A stretch of 64,000 nucleotides of DNA from the NCBI RefSeq assembly GCF_009812055.1, contig NZ_WQNH01000004.1, positions 124,001 to 188,000 of the forward strand. Direction: 5' to 3'. The notes beneath the pieces are model-generated. The model was not told the origin of the DNA, did no database searches, and saw only the letters and a program-made list of their open reading frames with translations. Both the position numbers and the translations under genes were made by a program. This DNA comes from Chelativorans xinjiangensis. Lineage in GTDB: Bacteria; Pseudomonadota; Alphaproteobacteria; Rhizobiales; Rhizobiaceae. This document shows positions 7,927 through 16,448 of the stretch, piece after piece (positions within the stretch are counted from its first letter, which is position 1; each line of letters begins with the position of its first letter).

Positions 7927-9027
7927 CTACTTCTTGCCCCGGCAGTTCCAGTTCCAGTCGCGCTCCGGCCCGACATCCACGTGAACAGACTTTGTGTGGC
8001 AATAGGTGCCCACGCCGCCACGGCCCGGCAGCGCGCGGGTGAAGCGCGCCAGCTCCCATTTGCTGATGCCCTCGACCTGGATGTCGGCAGCGGCGCAATA
8101 CATGTGCATGGAGTTGCGCGCGCCGCGCACGCGCCTGTTGTACTCCCGGCTGCGGTAGCCGGAGGTGACGAGGACGCGCTTGCCGTAATGGCTCTCGATG
8201 GTCTTCAGCATGCGCATCAACCCTGGCTTGAAGCAGGAGACGTCCACGCTCTCGCGCTGCTTCAGAAGCCCGTTCGGCGCCAGGCGGGCAAGTCCCGCGG
8301 CCGAGGCCACCTCGTAGGTGCCTACCTGCTCATAGAGGTCGAGGTCGCTGGTGTCGTCGATATTGGATTTGCGGACGATCTCGAAAAGCTCTTCTCTCTC
8401 GCGCACGCCGGGCAGCGCGTCCATGCTGAATGAGGCGCGCACAGGGGTCGCCTCGGTGTTGGAGGCAAGGTTGATGATCGGTTTTTCTTCCTTCGCGTCC
8501 GGCTCATTGGTCTCGGCCGTCTCGGTAGCGGCTTTTTCGTCGCTCTGCGCCATCGCCGCCGCGATCGGGCTCTTCTTGGCCGGTGCCGCCTCGGCGGGCG
8601 AGAAGAAGGCGGAGAGGAAGCCGCGCCTCTTGGCGGCCGTATCGTCCTCGGTCGCCGCCGGCGTTTCGGCTACCTGTTCTTCCTGCTGCTCGCCGGGCGT
8701 CTCCCCGGCTTCGGCCACCTCCGGCTGCTCGGTCTCCTCCGCTGCCGCCTGCTGCTCTTCGGGCTGAGCTTCCGCTTCGGCTGCCGCCGCCGTTTCCGCT
8801 TCCTCCTTGGCCGCGGCCTCCGTTCCCGGCCGCGGCGAGGGGCGCACGGCCGCCGTGCTCGCTTCCATGGCCGCCTGCAGCGGGCTGACGCTGTCTTCGC
8901 CGGATGATGTTTCGCCGGATGATGTTTCGTAGGAGCCGGGGGCCAGGCCCAAAGGCGCATCGGAGGATGCCGAGCACGAAGCCGCAAGCGCACAGGCGAT
9001 CACCACCCCCAGAGCGTGCCACCTCAC
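7927..9027 (-). CDS. DUF882/M15-type peptidoglycan-active lipoprotein or exported protein
   Basis: The C-terminal 150 residues match the YcbK/MepK-like M15 family: TSGYRSREYNRRVRGARNSM, then HMYCAAADIQV, then a last histidine in KSVHVDVGP. These give the usual His-Asp-His zinc site of D,D- or L,D-endopeptidases acting on the cell wall. The N-terminus has a hydrophobic segment ending LAASC, a possible but weak lipobox. Between lies an Ala/Glu-rich low-complexity stretch of about 110 residues, probably an extended periplasmic tether. I place the start at the GTG at 9027, just before the signal; the frame stays open to an ATG at 9150, which would put 41 unlikely residues ahead of it. Confidence 0.82.
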   Translation of the reverse strand: MRWHALGVVIACALAASCSASSDAPLGLAPGSYETSSGETSSGEDSVSPLQAAMEASTAAVRPSPRPGTEAAAKEEAETAAAAEAEAQPEEQQAAAEETEQPEVAEAGETPGEQQEEQVAETPAATEDDTAAKRRGFLSAFFSPAEAAPAKKSPIAAAMAQSDEKAATETAETNEPDAKEEKPIINLASNTEATPVRASFSMDALPGVREREELFEIVRKSNIDDTSDLDLYEQVGTYEVASAAGLARLAPNGLLKQRESVDVSCFKPGLMRMLKTIESHYGKRVLVTSGYRSREYNRRVRGARNSMHMYCAAADIQVEGISKWELARFTRALPGRGGVGTYCHTKSVHVDVGPERDWNWNCRGKK

Positions 9028-9248
9028 CGAATCGGCAAATTTATTTTTTCCAGCCGAAGCCGGATCACTGGCAAACAAAAAGCTTTCCTCTCCGGCAAGC
9101 GGTTCTGCGGACCAGGCGCCGCATGCGTCGCTCAAACTCCCCCGACGCACCCTGACAATATGCGAGTGGTAGCGAAATAGTGCCCCCTTTGCAACATGTT
9201 ATGCTTAATGACGATCAAGGCCGGCGTGGCGAATACCTGCCCCTGTCG

Positions 9249-11081
9249 TCACACCCGCGCCCGCACATAGTCGCCCGGCGCCTCGCCCAGCATCTTCTTG
9301 CGCCGGTCGAGCTTACGGGCCGGCAGGCGCGTGTCGTCGAGCTTCTCGATCCAGGCCTGCCAGTGGGGCCACCAGGAACCGGCGGCAGCCCGCGCCGTCT
9401 CCAGCCATTCCTCCAGGCTTTCCCCCGCCGTCCCGCCGGTCCAGTGCTGGTATTTGTTGAGGCCCGGCGGGTTGACGACCCCGGCGATGTGGCCGGAGCC
9501 GGCCAGCACGAACTCGACCGGCCCGCCGAACAGCCGGCTGCCTGTGAACACCGATTTCGCCGGCGCGATGTGATCCTCGATCGTCGCAAGATTGTAGACC
9601 GGCACCTTGATGTCGGCGAGCGAAAGCCGTTTGCCGCACAGCGTTGCCCGGCCCCTGGCCAGGTTGTTCTCCAGATAGCAGTTGCGCAGGTAGTAGGAAT
9701 GGTTGGCGGCGGCCATGCGCGTCGAATCGGCGTTCCAGTAGAGGAGGTCGAAGGGCAGGGGGTCTTTCCCGCGCAGATAGTTGTTGACCACGTAGGGCCA
9801 GATGAGATCCCGCGCCCTGAGCATGTTGAAGGCGGTGGCCATGCGGCTGCCTTCCAGATAGCCCTTCTCCTTCATGGCCCTGTCGATGGCCTCCACCTGC
9901 TCCTCGTCGGCGAAGACCTTGAGGTCCCCTGCGTGGGTGAAGTCGACCTGCGTGGTGAGGAAGGTGGCCGAGGCGATGCGCTCGTCCTTCTCCTGCGCCA
10001 TCAGGGCGAGGCTTGCGGCGAGCAGCGTGCCGCCGACGCAATAGCCAAGAACGTTGACCTTTTCTTCCCCGGTCCGCTCGGCGATCGTCTTAAGACCGAA
10101 CGCGATCCCCTCGCGGAAATACTCGTCCCAGCCCTTGGCGCCGTGCCGCTCGTCCGGGTTCACCCAGGAGACGACGAAGACGGTGTGGCCCTTTTCCACC
10201 GCCCAGCGGATGAAGGAGCGTTCCGGGTTGAGGTCGAGCACGTAGAACTTGTTTATCCACGGCGGCACGATCATCAGCGGCCTGCGCAGCACCTTATCGG
10301 TCGCCGGCGCATATTGGATGATCTCGGCCAGGTCGCTGCGCGCCACCACCTTGCCGGGCGTCGTCGCCAGGTTGCGGCCGAGCTCGAACTTGGAATAGTC
10401 CGACTGGCGCAATCTCAGTTCGCCCTTTCCGGCGGCGATATCCTCGGCCAGCATGCGCATGCCGCGCACCAGGTTCTCGCCGTCCGATTCGAAGGTCTCG
10501 CGCAGGAGCTGCGGGTTGGTCATGATGAAGTTCGTTGGCGACAGCGCATCGCTCACCTGGCGCACGTAGAAGCGCGCCTTGTGGCGCGACTGCTCGTCCA
10601 GCCCCTCGGCGTTCTCCACAAGGTCCGACGCCCAGCGCGAGGTCACCAGATAGGCCTGCTTCAGGAAGTCGAAGAAGGCGTTCCTCGCCCAGTCCGGGTC
10701 CTGGAAGCGCTTGTCGCCGGCCTCCGGCTCGATCCGCTCGCCCTCGGCGGGCTCGCCGCTCATGCGGCGGATGGAGTTCGCCCATATGCCCATGTAGCTG
10801 GAGAACAGCCGCGTCTGCGCTTCCAGCGCGCGGGCGGGGTCCGACATCCAGTACTCGGTCAGCTTGGAGAAGGTCTTGACCATGTCGGCCAGCGGTTCGG
10901 CCATCGTATCGCGCTTTTCCCCGGCCTCGCGCGGCTGTGACCAGGCGGCGGCGGCCTTGCCGGCCTCCTCCAGCGCGCGGGCGAGGTTGAGGGCAAAGCG
11001 CTCCGGATCTCTCACCATATAGGATTCGAGCGATGTGCCGCCGTCCGTTTCCCGCTTGTTCTGATTGCCGGACTGCTTCAT
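9249..11081 (-). CDS. phaC: poly(3-hydroxyalkanoate) synthase, class I
   Basis: Polymerises (R)-3-hydroxyacyl-CoA into polyester granules. The 610-residue length and the single-subunit form fit class I. An alpha/beta-hydrolase fold carries the nucleophile Cys348 in GYCVGG, with Asp503 (IEDHIAP) and His531 (GSGHIAGVVNPP) completing the triad. The N-terminal phasin-contact region is present (residues 1-150). No phaA or phaB lies nearby. It is divergent from the small gene at 11157, with a 75-bp shared promoter region. GGAGG lies about 14 bp ahead of the ATG at 11081, which is rather far. Confidence 0.95.
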   Translation of the reverse strand: MKQSGNQNKRETDGGTSLESYMVRDPERFALNLARALEEAGKAAAAWSQPREAGEKRDTMAEPLADMVKTFSKLTEYWMSDPARALEAQTRLFSSYMGIWANSIRRMSGEPAEGERIEPEAGDKRFQDPDWARNAFFDFLKQAYLVTSRWASDLVENAEGLDEQSRHKARFYVRQVSDALSPTNFIMTNPQLLRETFESDGENLVRGMRMLAEDIAAGKGELRLRQSDYSKFELGRNLATTPGKVVARSDLAEIIQYAPATDKVLRRPLMIVPPWINKFYVLDLNPERSFIRWAVEKGHTVFVVSWVNPDERHGAKGWDEYFREGIAFGLKTIAERTGEEKVNVLGYCVGGTLLAASLALMAQEKDERIASATFLTTQVDFTHAGDLKVFADEEQVEAIDRAMKEKGYLEGSRMATAFNMLRARDLIWPYVVNNYLRGKDPLPFDLLYWNADSTRMAAANHSYYLRNCYLENNLARGRATLCGKRLSLADIKVPVYNLATIEDHIAPAKSVFTGSRLFGGPVEFVLAGSGHIAGVVNPPGLNKYQHWTGGTAGESLEEWLETARAAAGSWWPHWQAWIEKLDDTRLPARKLDRRKKMLGEAPGDYVRARV

Positions 11082-11156
11082 TCTTCAGGCTTGACCTCCT
11101 CTGAACGCCTTATTGCCATATTAGCACTTAGCGTAGCGGATGATCGGAAAAACAAT

Positions 11157-11552
11157 ATGAAAATTGGCAGCCCGCCTTCCTCCTGTCTGCGCACGAGCCT
11201 CCTTGTGCTGCCGCTTCTCGCTATGCCCGGATCCTGCTCCTCGCTTTCTCTCCAAGACGTTGCGCCGGCCCCGGTGTCGCAACCTGTCGCCACCGCGCAG
11301 GCCGATGCCGCCGCACCCCAGCGCCCGACCCAGCCCGATGGCTACCCCAATTTGAACGTGCCGGTCGAGAGGGCATCGCCGCAGTTCGAGGCGGACGAAC
11401 AGCGGCAGCTCGTGGAGGAACTGACCACCCTGCGCGAAAGACATGCGGCGGGAGAGGATTCGACGCAGGCCCTCTCGGAGGCCGAGCGGCTACGCCGCCT
11501 CGGCCGCTCCCACGGCGAACGCGCGCTGGAGGGGATCGAAACCCCGCAATAG
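11157..11552 (+). CDS. small exported hypothetical protein
   Basis: 131 residues from the ATG at 11157. Residues 10-27 form a signal-like hydrophobic segment (LRTSLLVLPLLAMPGSC) with a Cys that could be lipidated, although Pro at -3 makes the lipobox weak. The mature part is Gln/Pro/Ala-rich, then charged and helical (about 85-125, rich in Glu and Arg). I recognise no domain. It lies between phaC and alaC on the plus strand. A frame start at 11091 would put residues ahead of the signal peptide and is unlikely. Confidence 0.65.
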   Translation: MKIGSPPSSCLRTSLLVLPLLAMPGSCSSLSLQDVAPAPVSQPVATAQADAAAPQRPTQPDGYPNLNVPVERASPQFEADEQRQLVEELTTLRERHAAGEDSTQALSEAERLRRLGRSHGERALEGIETPQ

Positions 11553-11678
11553 GCCGCAGCGAATTTTCAAACGGTCTCTGAAGGCCACACTGCGGCCTTG
11601 CTTGCACCGCACAGCCTATCGACCGCCCCCGCGAACAGGTGTATAGGCGCGGGGTGCATCTTCACCGGAAAAGGTACC

Positions 11679-12896
11679 ATGGAAGAGTTTCACAAGGTCC
11701 GCAGGCTGCCGCCCTATGTGTTTGAGCAGGTCAACCGGCTGAAGGCCAGCGCCCGCTCGCGCGGCGCCGATATCGTCGACCTTGGCATGGGCAATCCGGA
11801 CCTTCCGACCCCGCAGGCGATCGTCGACAAACTGTGCGACGTGGTGCGCGATCCGCGCACGCACCGCTATTCGGCCTCCCGCGGCATCCCGGGTCTCCGC
11901 CGGGCGCAAGCCGCCTATTACGCACGCCGCTTCGGCGTCAAGCTCGATCCGGAGACGCAGGTCGTCGCCACCCTCGGCTCCAAGGAGGGCTTCGCCAACA
12001 TGGCGCAGGCCATCACCGCGCCGGGCGACGTGGTCATGTGCCCCAACCCGACCTATCCGATCCACGCCTTCGGCTTCATCATGTCCGGCGGCGTCATCCG
12101 CTCCATGCAGGCCGAGCCCGACGACGGCTTCATTCCCGCGCTCGAGCGCGCGGTGCGTCACTCGATCCCCAAGCCCCTGGCGCTGATCCTGAATTACCCC
12201 TCCAATCCAACGGCTTGCGTGGCTTCGCTCGACTTCTACAAGGACGTCGTCGCCTTCGCCCGCAAGAACGACATCATCATCCTGTCGGACCTTGCCTACG
12301 CGGAGATCTATTTCGACGGCAACCCGCCGCCCTCCGTGCTCGAAGTGCCGGGAGCGATGGACGTCGCGGTCGAGTTCACCTCCATGTCGAAGACCTTCTC
12401 CATGCCCGGCTGGCGCATGGGCTTCGCCGTCGGCAACGAGCGGCTGGTCGCCGCTCTCGCGCGCGTCAAATCCTATCTCGACTACGGCGCCTTCACGCCC
12501 ATCCAGGTGGCCGCCGCCGCCGCGCTCAACTCGGACGGCGCGGAGATCGAGGAGGTGCGCAGCGTCTATCACCGCCGCCGCGACGTGCTGGTGGAGGCCT
12601 TCGGTCGCGCCGGCTGGCACGTGCCCCCGCCGCCGGCGACCATGTTCGCCTGGGCGCCGATCCCCGAGCCTTTCCGGCCGCTCGGCTCGCTGGAGTTCTC
12701 CAAGCTCCTGGTCGAGAAGGCGGAGGTCGCCGTCGCCCCTGGTGTCGGCTTCGGCGAGCACGGCGATGACTACGTGCGCATCGCGCTGGTGGAGAACGAG
12801 CACCGCATCCGCCAGGCCGCGCGCTCGATCAAGCGCTTCCTCGTGAGCGCCGAGAAGACGCTCGACAACGTCATCCCGCTTGCCGCAAGGCGCTAA
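11679..12896 (+). CDS. alaC: alanine/glutamate-pyruvate class I aminotransferase
   Basis: A PLP enzyme of 405 residues, very close in sequence pattern to E. coli AlaC: LPPYVFEQVNRLK at the N-terminus, DLGMGNPDLPTP, YSASRGIPGLRR, LNYPSNPTA and SDLAYAE. The PLP lysine is Lys238 (SMSKTFSMPGWRMGF). It transfers amino groups between alanine and 2-oxoglutarate/pyruvate; some relatives act on aspartate or methionine-related substrates, so the exact specificity is inferred. The ATG at 11679 follows an AAAAGG element and starts where the family does. The plus-strand hom gene follows after 45 bp and may be co-transcribed. Confidence 0.88.
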   Translation: MEEFHKVRRLPPYVFEQVNRLKASARSRGADIVDLGMGNPDLPTPQAIVDKLCDVVRDPRTHRYSASRGIPGLRRAQAAYYARRFGVKLDPETQVVATLGSKEGFANMAQAITAPGDVVMCPNPTYPIHAFGFIMSGGVIRSMQAEPDDGFIPALERAVRHSIPKPLALILNYPSNPTACVASLDFYKDVVAFARKNDIIILSDLAYAEIYFDGNPPPSVLEVPGAMDVAVEFTSMSKTFSMPGWRMGFAVGNERLVAALARVKSYLDYGAFTPIQVAAAAALNSDGAEIEEVRSVYHRRRDVLVEAFGRAGWHVPPPPATMFAWAPIPEPFRPLGSLEFSKLLVEKAEVAVAPGVGFGEHGDDYVRIALVENEHRIRQAARSIKRFLVSAEKTLDNVIPLAARR

Positions 12897-12941
12897 CCCT
12901 TATCCATCACCTGAAAAGACAATCGGAGGAACACGCCCGAT

Positions 12942-14252
12942 ATGGCCGAAGCCTTGCGCGTAGGAATTGCCGGTCTGGGCACCGTGGGTGCCAGTGTCGT
13001 TCGCATGCTCCAGAACAAGGCGTCGGAGCTCACCCGGCAGTGCGGCCGCCAGATCGCCCCGGTCGCCGTGTCGGCGCGCGACCGCACCCGCGACCGCGGC
13101 ATCGACCTCGGCAACGCGCAATGGTTCGACGACCCGGTGGCGCTGGCGCGTTCTTCCGAGGTCGAGGTGTTCGTCGAGTTGATCGGCGGCGAGGACGGTA
13201 TCGCGCTCGAATCGGTGCGCGCTGCCCTCGAGGCCGGCCGCCACGTGGTGACGGCCAACAAGGCGCTGCTTTCCAAGCACGGCGTCGCGCTTGCCGCGAT
13301 CGCCGAGAAGAAGGGCGTGCTGCTCAACTACGAAGCGGCGGTGGCCGGCGGCATCCCCGTCATCAAGACCATGCGCGAGGCGCTGGCCGGCAACCATGTC
13401 AGCCGCGTCTTCGGCATCATGAACGGCACCTGCAACTACATCCTCACCCGCATGGAAGCCGAGGGCCTGAGCTTCGAGGACTGCCTCAAGGACGCGCAGA
13501 GGCTTGGCTATGCGGAGGCCGACCCCACCTTCGACATCGAGGGCCACGACACCGCCCATAAGCTCTCCATCCTGACGAGCCTCGCCTTCGGCTGCCGCAT
13601 TTCCGCCGACGACATCTATATGGAGGGCATCTCCAACATCACCCAGGCCGACATCCGCGCCGCCGCCGAGCTCGGCTACCGCATCAAGCTCCTGGGCGTC
13701 GCGCAGAAGACCGACAGCGGCATAGAGCAGCGCGTGCACCCGACCATGGTGCCGGTAAGCTCCGTCATCGCCCAGGTCCACGGCGTCACCAACGCGGTGG
13801 CCATCGAGACCGACATGCTGGGCGAGCTTCTCCTGTCCGGCCCGGGTGCCGGCGGCGATGCCACCGCATCCGCCGTCATCGGCGATATCGCCGACATCGC
13901 CAAGAGCCGGCCCGGTTTCCAGCACGGCCCCGTCTTCGGCCGGCCTGCCAAGGAGCTGGCGCCCTACAAGCGCGCCCGCATGCGCGCCCATGCAGGCGGT
14001 TATTTCATCCGCCTGACGGTCCACGACCGCACCGGCGTCTTCGCGGCCATTGCCAGGCGCATGGCCGACAACGACATCTCGCTCGAATCCATCGTCCAGC
14101 ACGGCGATGCGAGCGAGGAGGCGCACAAGACCGTGATCCTCGTCACCCACGAAACCATGGAAGCCTCCGTCCGCAAGGCCGTCGAAGGCATCACCAAGGA
14201 CGGCCACCTGACGACCAAGCCGCAAGTGATACGGATCGAGCGGGCGGCTTGA
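12942..14252 (+). CDS. hom: homoserine dehydrogenase
   Basis: Reduces aspartate semialdehyde to homoserine for threonine and methionine synthesis. The 436-residue protein has an N-terminal Rossmann NAD(P) fold (GLGTVG at 11-16), the catalytic domain (GTCNYILTRMEAEG, then AEADPTFDIEGHD) and a C-terminal ACT domain from about 350 (FIRLTVHDRTGVFAAIARRM) that allows feedback control by an amino acid, usually threonine. This is the monofunctional form without aspartokinase. GGAGGA precedes the ATG by about 12 bp. Confidence 0.97.
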   Translation: MAEALRVGIAGLGTVGASVVRMLQNKASELTRQCGRQIAPVAVSARDRTRDRGIDLGNAQWFDDPVALARSSEVEVFVELIGGEDGIALESVRAALEAGRHVVTANKALLSKHGVALAAIAEKKGVLLNYEAAVAGGIPVIKTMREALAGNHVSRVFGIMNGTCNYILTRMEAEGLSFEDCLKDAQRLGYAEADPTFDIEGHDTAHKLSILTSLAFGCRISADDIYMEGISNITQADIRAAAELGYRIKLLGVAQKTDSGIEQRVHPTMVPVSSVIAQVHGVTNAVAIETDMLGELLLSGPGAGGDATASAVIGDIADIAKSRPGFQHGPVFGRPAKELAPYKRARMRAHAGGYFIRLTVHDRTGVFAAIARRMADNDISLESIVQHGDASEEAHKTVILVTHETMEASVRKAVEGITKDGHLTTKPQVIRIERAA

Positions 14253-14265
14253 ACTCAGAGAATTT

Positions 14266-14489
14266 ATGAAGATGGGCGAAATGCGCGAAGAATACGAGAT
14301 CCGCATTAATGCTGCGGAGAAAGCGCACGACGCGCGGATTGAGTGGGCCAAAGACCTACCGCTCAGCTTCAGTCCTATGCCAATGCTGGAATGCGAGCAC
14401 CCGGCTTGGTCGCTGCCGGGGGTGTTGCCGCCTCTATAATTTTTCTCATTATCGGCGGAACGAGGTTCCTCAAACTCGTTCAGATATAG
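14266..14489 (+). pseudogene. frameshifted small membrane protein
   Basis: The ATG at 14266 opens a charged helical N-terminus (MGEMREEYEIRINAAEKAHD, then ARIEWAKDL). That frame runs into unlikely residues, while the neighbouring frame from about 14360 continues as QLQSYANAGMRAPGLVAAGG and a hydrophobic helix VAASIIFLIIGGTRFLKLVQ ending at TAG 14487-14489. A single-base indel near 14355-14365 would join them into one protein of about 74 residues with a C-terminal membrane segment. I do not recognise the family. A sequencing error is an alternative to genuine decay. Confidence 0.5.
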
Positions 14490-14535
14490 AGACCGTTTCT
14501 CGCCCTCGTCGAAAGCCGCCAATAACCCTTGCGCA

Positions 14536-14823
14536 TCAAACGTGCGGCTTGGCGGTCACGTCGACGCCGAGCGCGCGCATGACGGCGAGCGTGGTTTTCA
14601 AGGTCGGATTGCCGCGCGCGCTGAATGAACGATAGAGCTGTTCCCGGGAAAGTCCCGTTTCCCTCGCGATTTCGGTCATGCCCTTTGCGCGTGCGGCAAC
14701 CCCGAGGGCGTGAGCGATATATCCCGCATCATGGGTCTCGAAGGCTGCGGCTATGAAGGTGGCGATCGCCTCCTCTGAATCCAAATCTTCGGCGGGGTCA
14801 TAGGTTGTCAGTTTTTCAGCCAT
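14536..14823 (-). CDS. antitoxin of a HigBA-like module (HTH protein)
   Basis: 95 residues. The C-terminal half is an XRE-type helix-turn-helix (TEIARETGLSREQLYRSFS, about 50-68), and the N-terminus begins with the typical LTTYDPAEDLDSEEAIATFI. This matches the group annotated as probable addiction-module antidote (HI1420 type). It overlaps the toxin gene by 8 bp and is the second gene of the pair, the reverse of the usual antitoxin-first order. It should neutralise the toxin and repress the operon. Confidence 0.88.
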   Translation of the reverse strand: MAEKLTTYDPAEDLDSEEAIATFIAAAFETHDAGYIAHALGVAARAKGMTEIARETGLSREQLYRSFSARGNPTLKTTLAVMRALGVDVTAKPHV

Positions 14824-15121
14824 CTTGTTCGCTCCATTCGGTCGCTAGGCGCTTGGCTGCCTTTATGTCCTTGGTCTGTGTGCTCTTGTCGCCACCACAC
14901 AAGAGGACGATGATTTTGTCCCCACGCTGTGTGAAGTAGATGCGGTAGCCGGGGCCATAGTGGATGCGCAGTTCGCTAACGCCGTTTCCCACGGGAGAAA
15001 CGTCTCCGGTGTGACCATAGGCAAGCCGGTCCAGCCGTGACGCGATCAATGTACGTGCCCGGCGGTCCTTGAGACGCTCTCTCCACTTTCTGAACGTCTC
15101 CGTTTGCTTCAGCACCGCCAT
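14816..15121 (-). CDS. RelE/HigB-like toxin (toxin-first module)
   Basis: 101 residues of the HI1419-type RelE/ParE superfamily: an N-terminal helix pair (FRKWRERLKDRRARTLIASR), SELRIHYGPGYRIYF and IVLLCGGDKSTQTKDI, which contain the conserved Tyr and Lys residues of mRNA-cleaving toxins. It lies upstream of its antitoxin and overlaps it. A likely operator (TGTAATCTATAAACTACA) is just upstream. Target and activity are inferred from the family. Confidence 0.9.
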   Translation of the reverse strand: MAVLKQTETFRKWRERLKDRRARTLIASRLDRLAYGHTGDVSPVGNGVSELRIHYGPGYRIYFTQRGDKIIVLLCGGDKSTQTKDIKAAKRLATEWSEQDG

Positions 15122-15130
15122 ATATGGTTC

Positions 15131-15148
15131 TGTAATCTATAAACTACA
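15131..15148. promoter_or_regulatory. imperfect palindrome upstream of the toxin-antitoxin pair
   Basis: TGTAATCTATAAACTACA is symmetric at 14 of 18 positions and lies 10 bp ahead of the toxin start in an AT-rich patch unlike its surroundings. Type II modules are usually autoregulated at such sites. It is a candidate operator; binding is not shown. Confidence 0.45.
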
Positions 15149-15334
15149 ATTGTTCAATCGTGTCCTTGCCGGTCCGTTTCGCCAGAAACGAAGACAGGCG
15201 CGTCACATTTATTCAATCGATTCAAGTTAGTAGAAGGGCAGGACGGCTCTTGCCGTCCCTCCGTCTCTTTGCCACAAGGGGTGGATGAACATCCGCGACC
15301 CGCGCCCCAGCCGCGCCTTTTCCGGAGTACAGGG

Positions 15335-16321
15335 ATGACCTTCATGCCGAAAAACCCGCAGACCGGTCTCGACCGGATCCTAACGCTCGAGCTTGTCCGC
15401 GTCACCGAGCGCGCGGCTGTGGCCGCGGCAAGGCTGCGCGGGCGCGGCGACGAGAAAGCGGCCGATCAGGCGGCCGTCGATGCCATGCGCACGGAGCTGA
15501 ACCGCCTGCCGATCTCCGGCACGGTGGTCATCGGCGAGGGCGAGCGCGACGAGGCGCCGATGCTCTATATCGGCGAAGAGGTGGGCGTCGGCGAGGGGCC
15601 GGCGGTCGACATCGCGCTCGACCCGCTCGAAGGCACCACCATCTGCGCCAAGAACCTGCCCAACGCGCTGGCCGTCATCGCCATCGCCGAGCGTGGCAGC
15701 CTGCTCTACGCGCCGGACGTCTACATGGAGAAGATCGCCATCGGCCCCGGTTATCCCGAAGGCATCGTCGATCTCGACGCGCCGGCGGTCGAGAACGTCG
15801 AGAACCTCGCCAAGGCCAAGGGCGTGCCCGTCTCCGAGATCACCGCCTGCATCCTCGACCGTCCGCGCCATGCGCGCCTCGTCGAGGCCGTGCGGGCGAC
15901 GGGCGCGGCGATACGCCTGATCGGCGATGGCGACGTCGCAGGCGTCATCCACACGACCGATCCGGACGAGACCGGCATCGACATCTACATGGGCATCGGC
16001 GGCGCGCCCGAGGGCGTCCTGGCCGCCGCCGCCTTGCGCTGCATCGGCGGCCAGATGCAGGGGCGCCTGCAGCTCAACACGGGGGAGAAGCTGGCGCGCG
16101 CCGTCAAGATGGGCATCTCCGACCCGAAGAAGGTCTACCGCATGGACGAGATGGCACGCGGCGACGTCCTCTTCGCCGCCACCGGGGTGACGGACGGCAA
16201 CATGCTTGCGGGCGTGAAGTTCGGCCGCGGGTCGATCGACACCCACACCATCGTCATGCGCTCCTCCTCGCGCACGGTGCGCGAGATCAAGGCGCAGCAT
16301 CAGGATTTGGACAAGTTCTGA
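15335..16321 (+). CDS. glpX: class II fructose-1,6-bisphosphatase
   Basis: Hydrolyses fructose 1,6-bisphosphate in gluconeogenesis. The 328-residue GlpX-type enzyme shows the metal and phosphate motifs IGEGERDEAP (66-75) and DPLEGTT (96-102). The ATG at 15335 is preceded by GGAG at 7 bp and starts the conserved region (PKNPQTGLDRILTLEL); the open frame extends upstream to 15269 without similarity. In many alphaproteobacteria glpX follows hom, as it does here apart from the intervening toxin-antitoxin module and pseudogene. Confidence 0.95.
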   Translation: MTFMPKNPQTGLDRILTLELVRVTERAAVAAARLRGRGDEKAADQAAVDAMRTELNRLPISGTVVIGEGERDEAPMLYIGEEVGVGEGPAVDIALDPLEGTTICAKNLPNALAVIAIAERGSLLYAPDVYMEKIAIGPGYPEGIVDLDAPAVENVENLAKAKGVPVSEITACILDRPRHARLVEAVRATGAAIRLIGDGDVAGVIHTTDPDETGIDIYMGIGGAPEGVLAAAALRCIGGQMQGRLQLNTGEKLARAVKMGISDPKKVYRMDEMARGDVLFAATGVTDGNMLAGVKFGRGSIDTHTIVMRSSSRTVREIKAQHQDLDKF

Positions 16322-16448
16322 GGAGCGCCGACACAATTCCTCTGGGGATTTCGTGGACGAAAGCCCTGATGCCGGTGTTCGCGGTGTCATGATCCTTTCA
16401 TCGCAGCCACCATCCCTCTATCGTCCTTTCAAGGACGGGAGATAAGGG

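Noticed and set aside
9180-10940. A 586-codon open frame antisense to phaC
   Set aside because: It mirrors the coding strand of phaC, whose motifs and triad are clear; high G+C content makes long antisense frames common.
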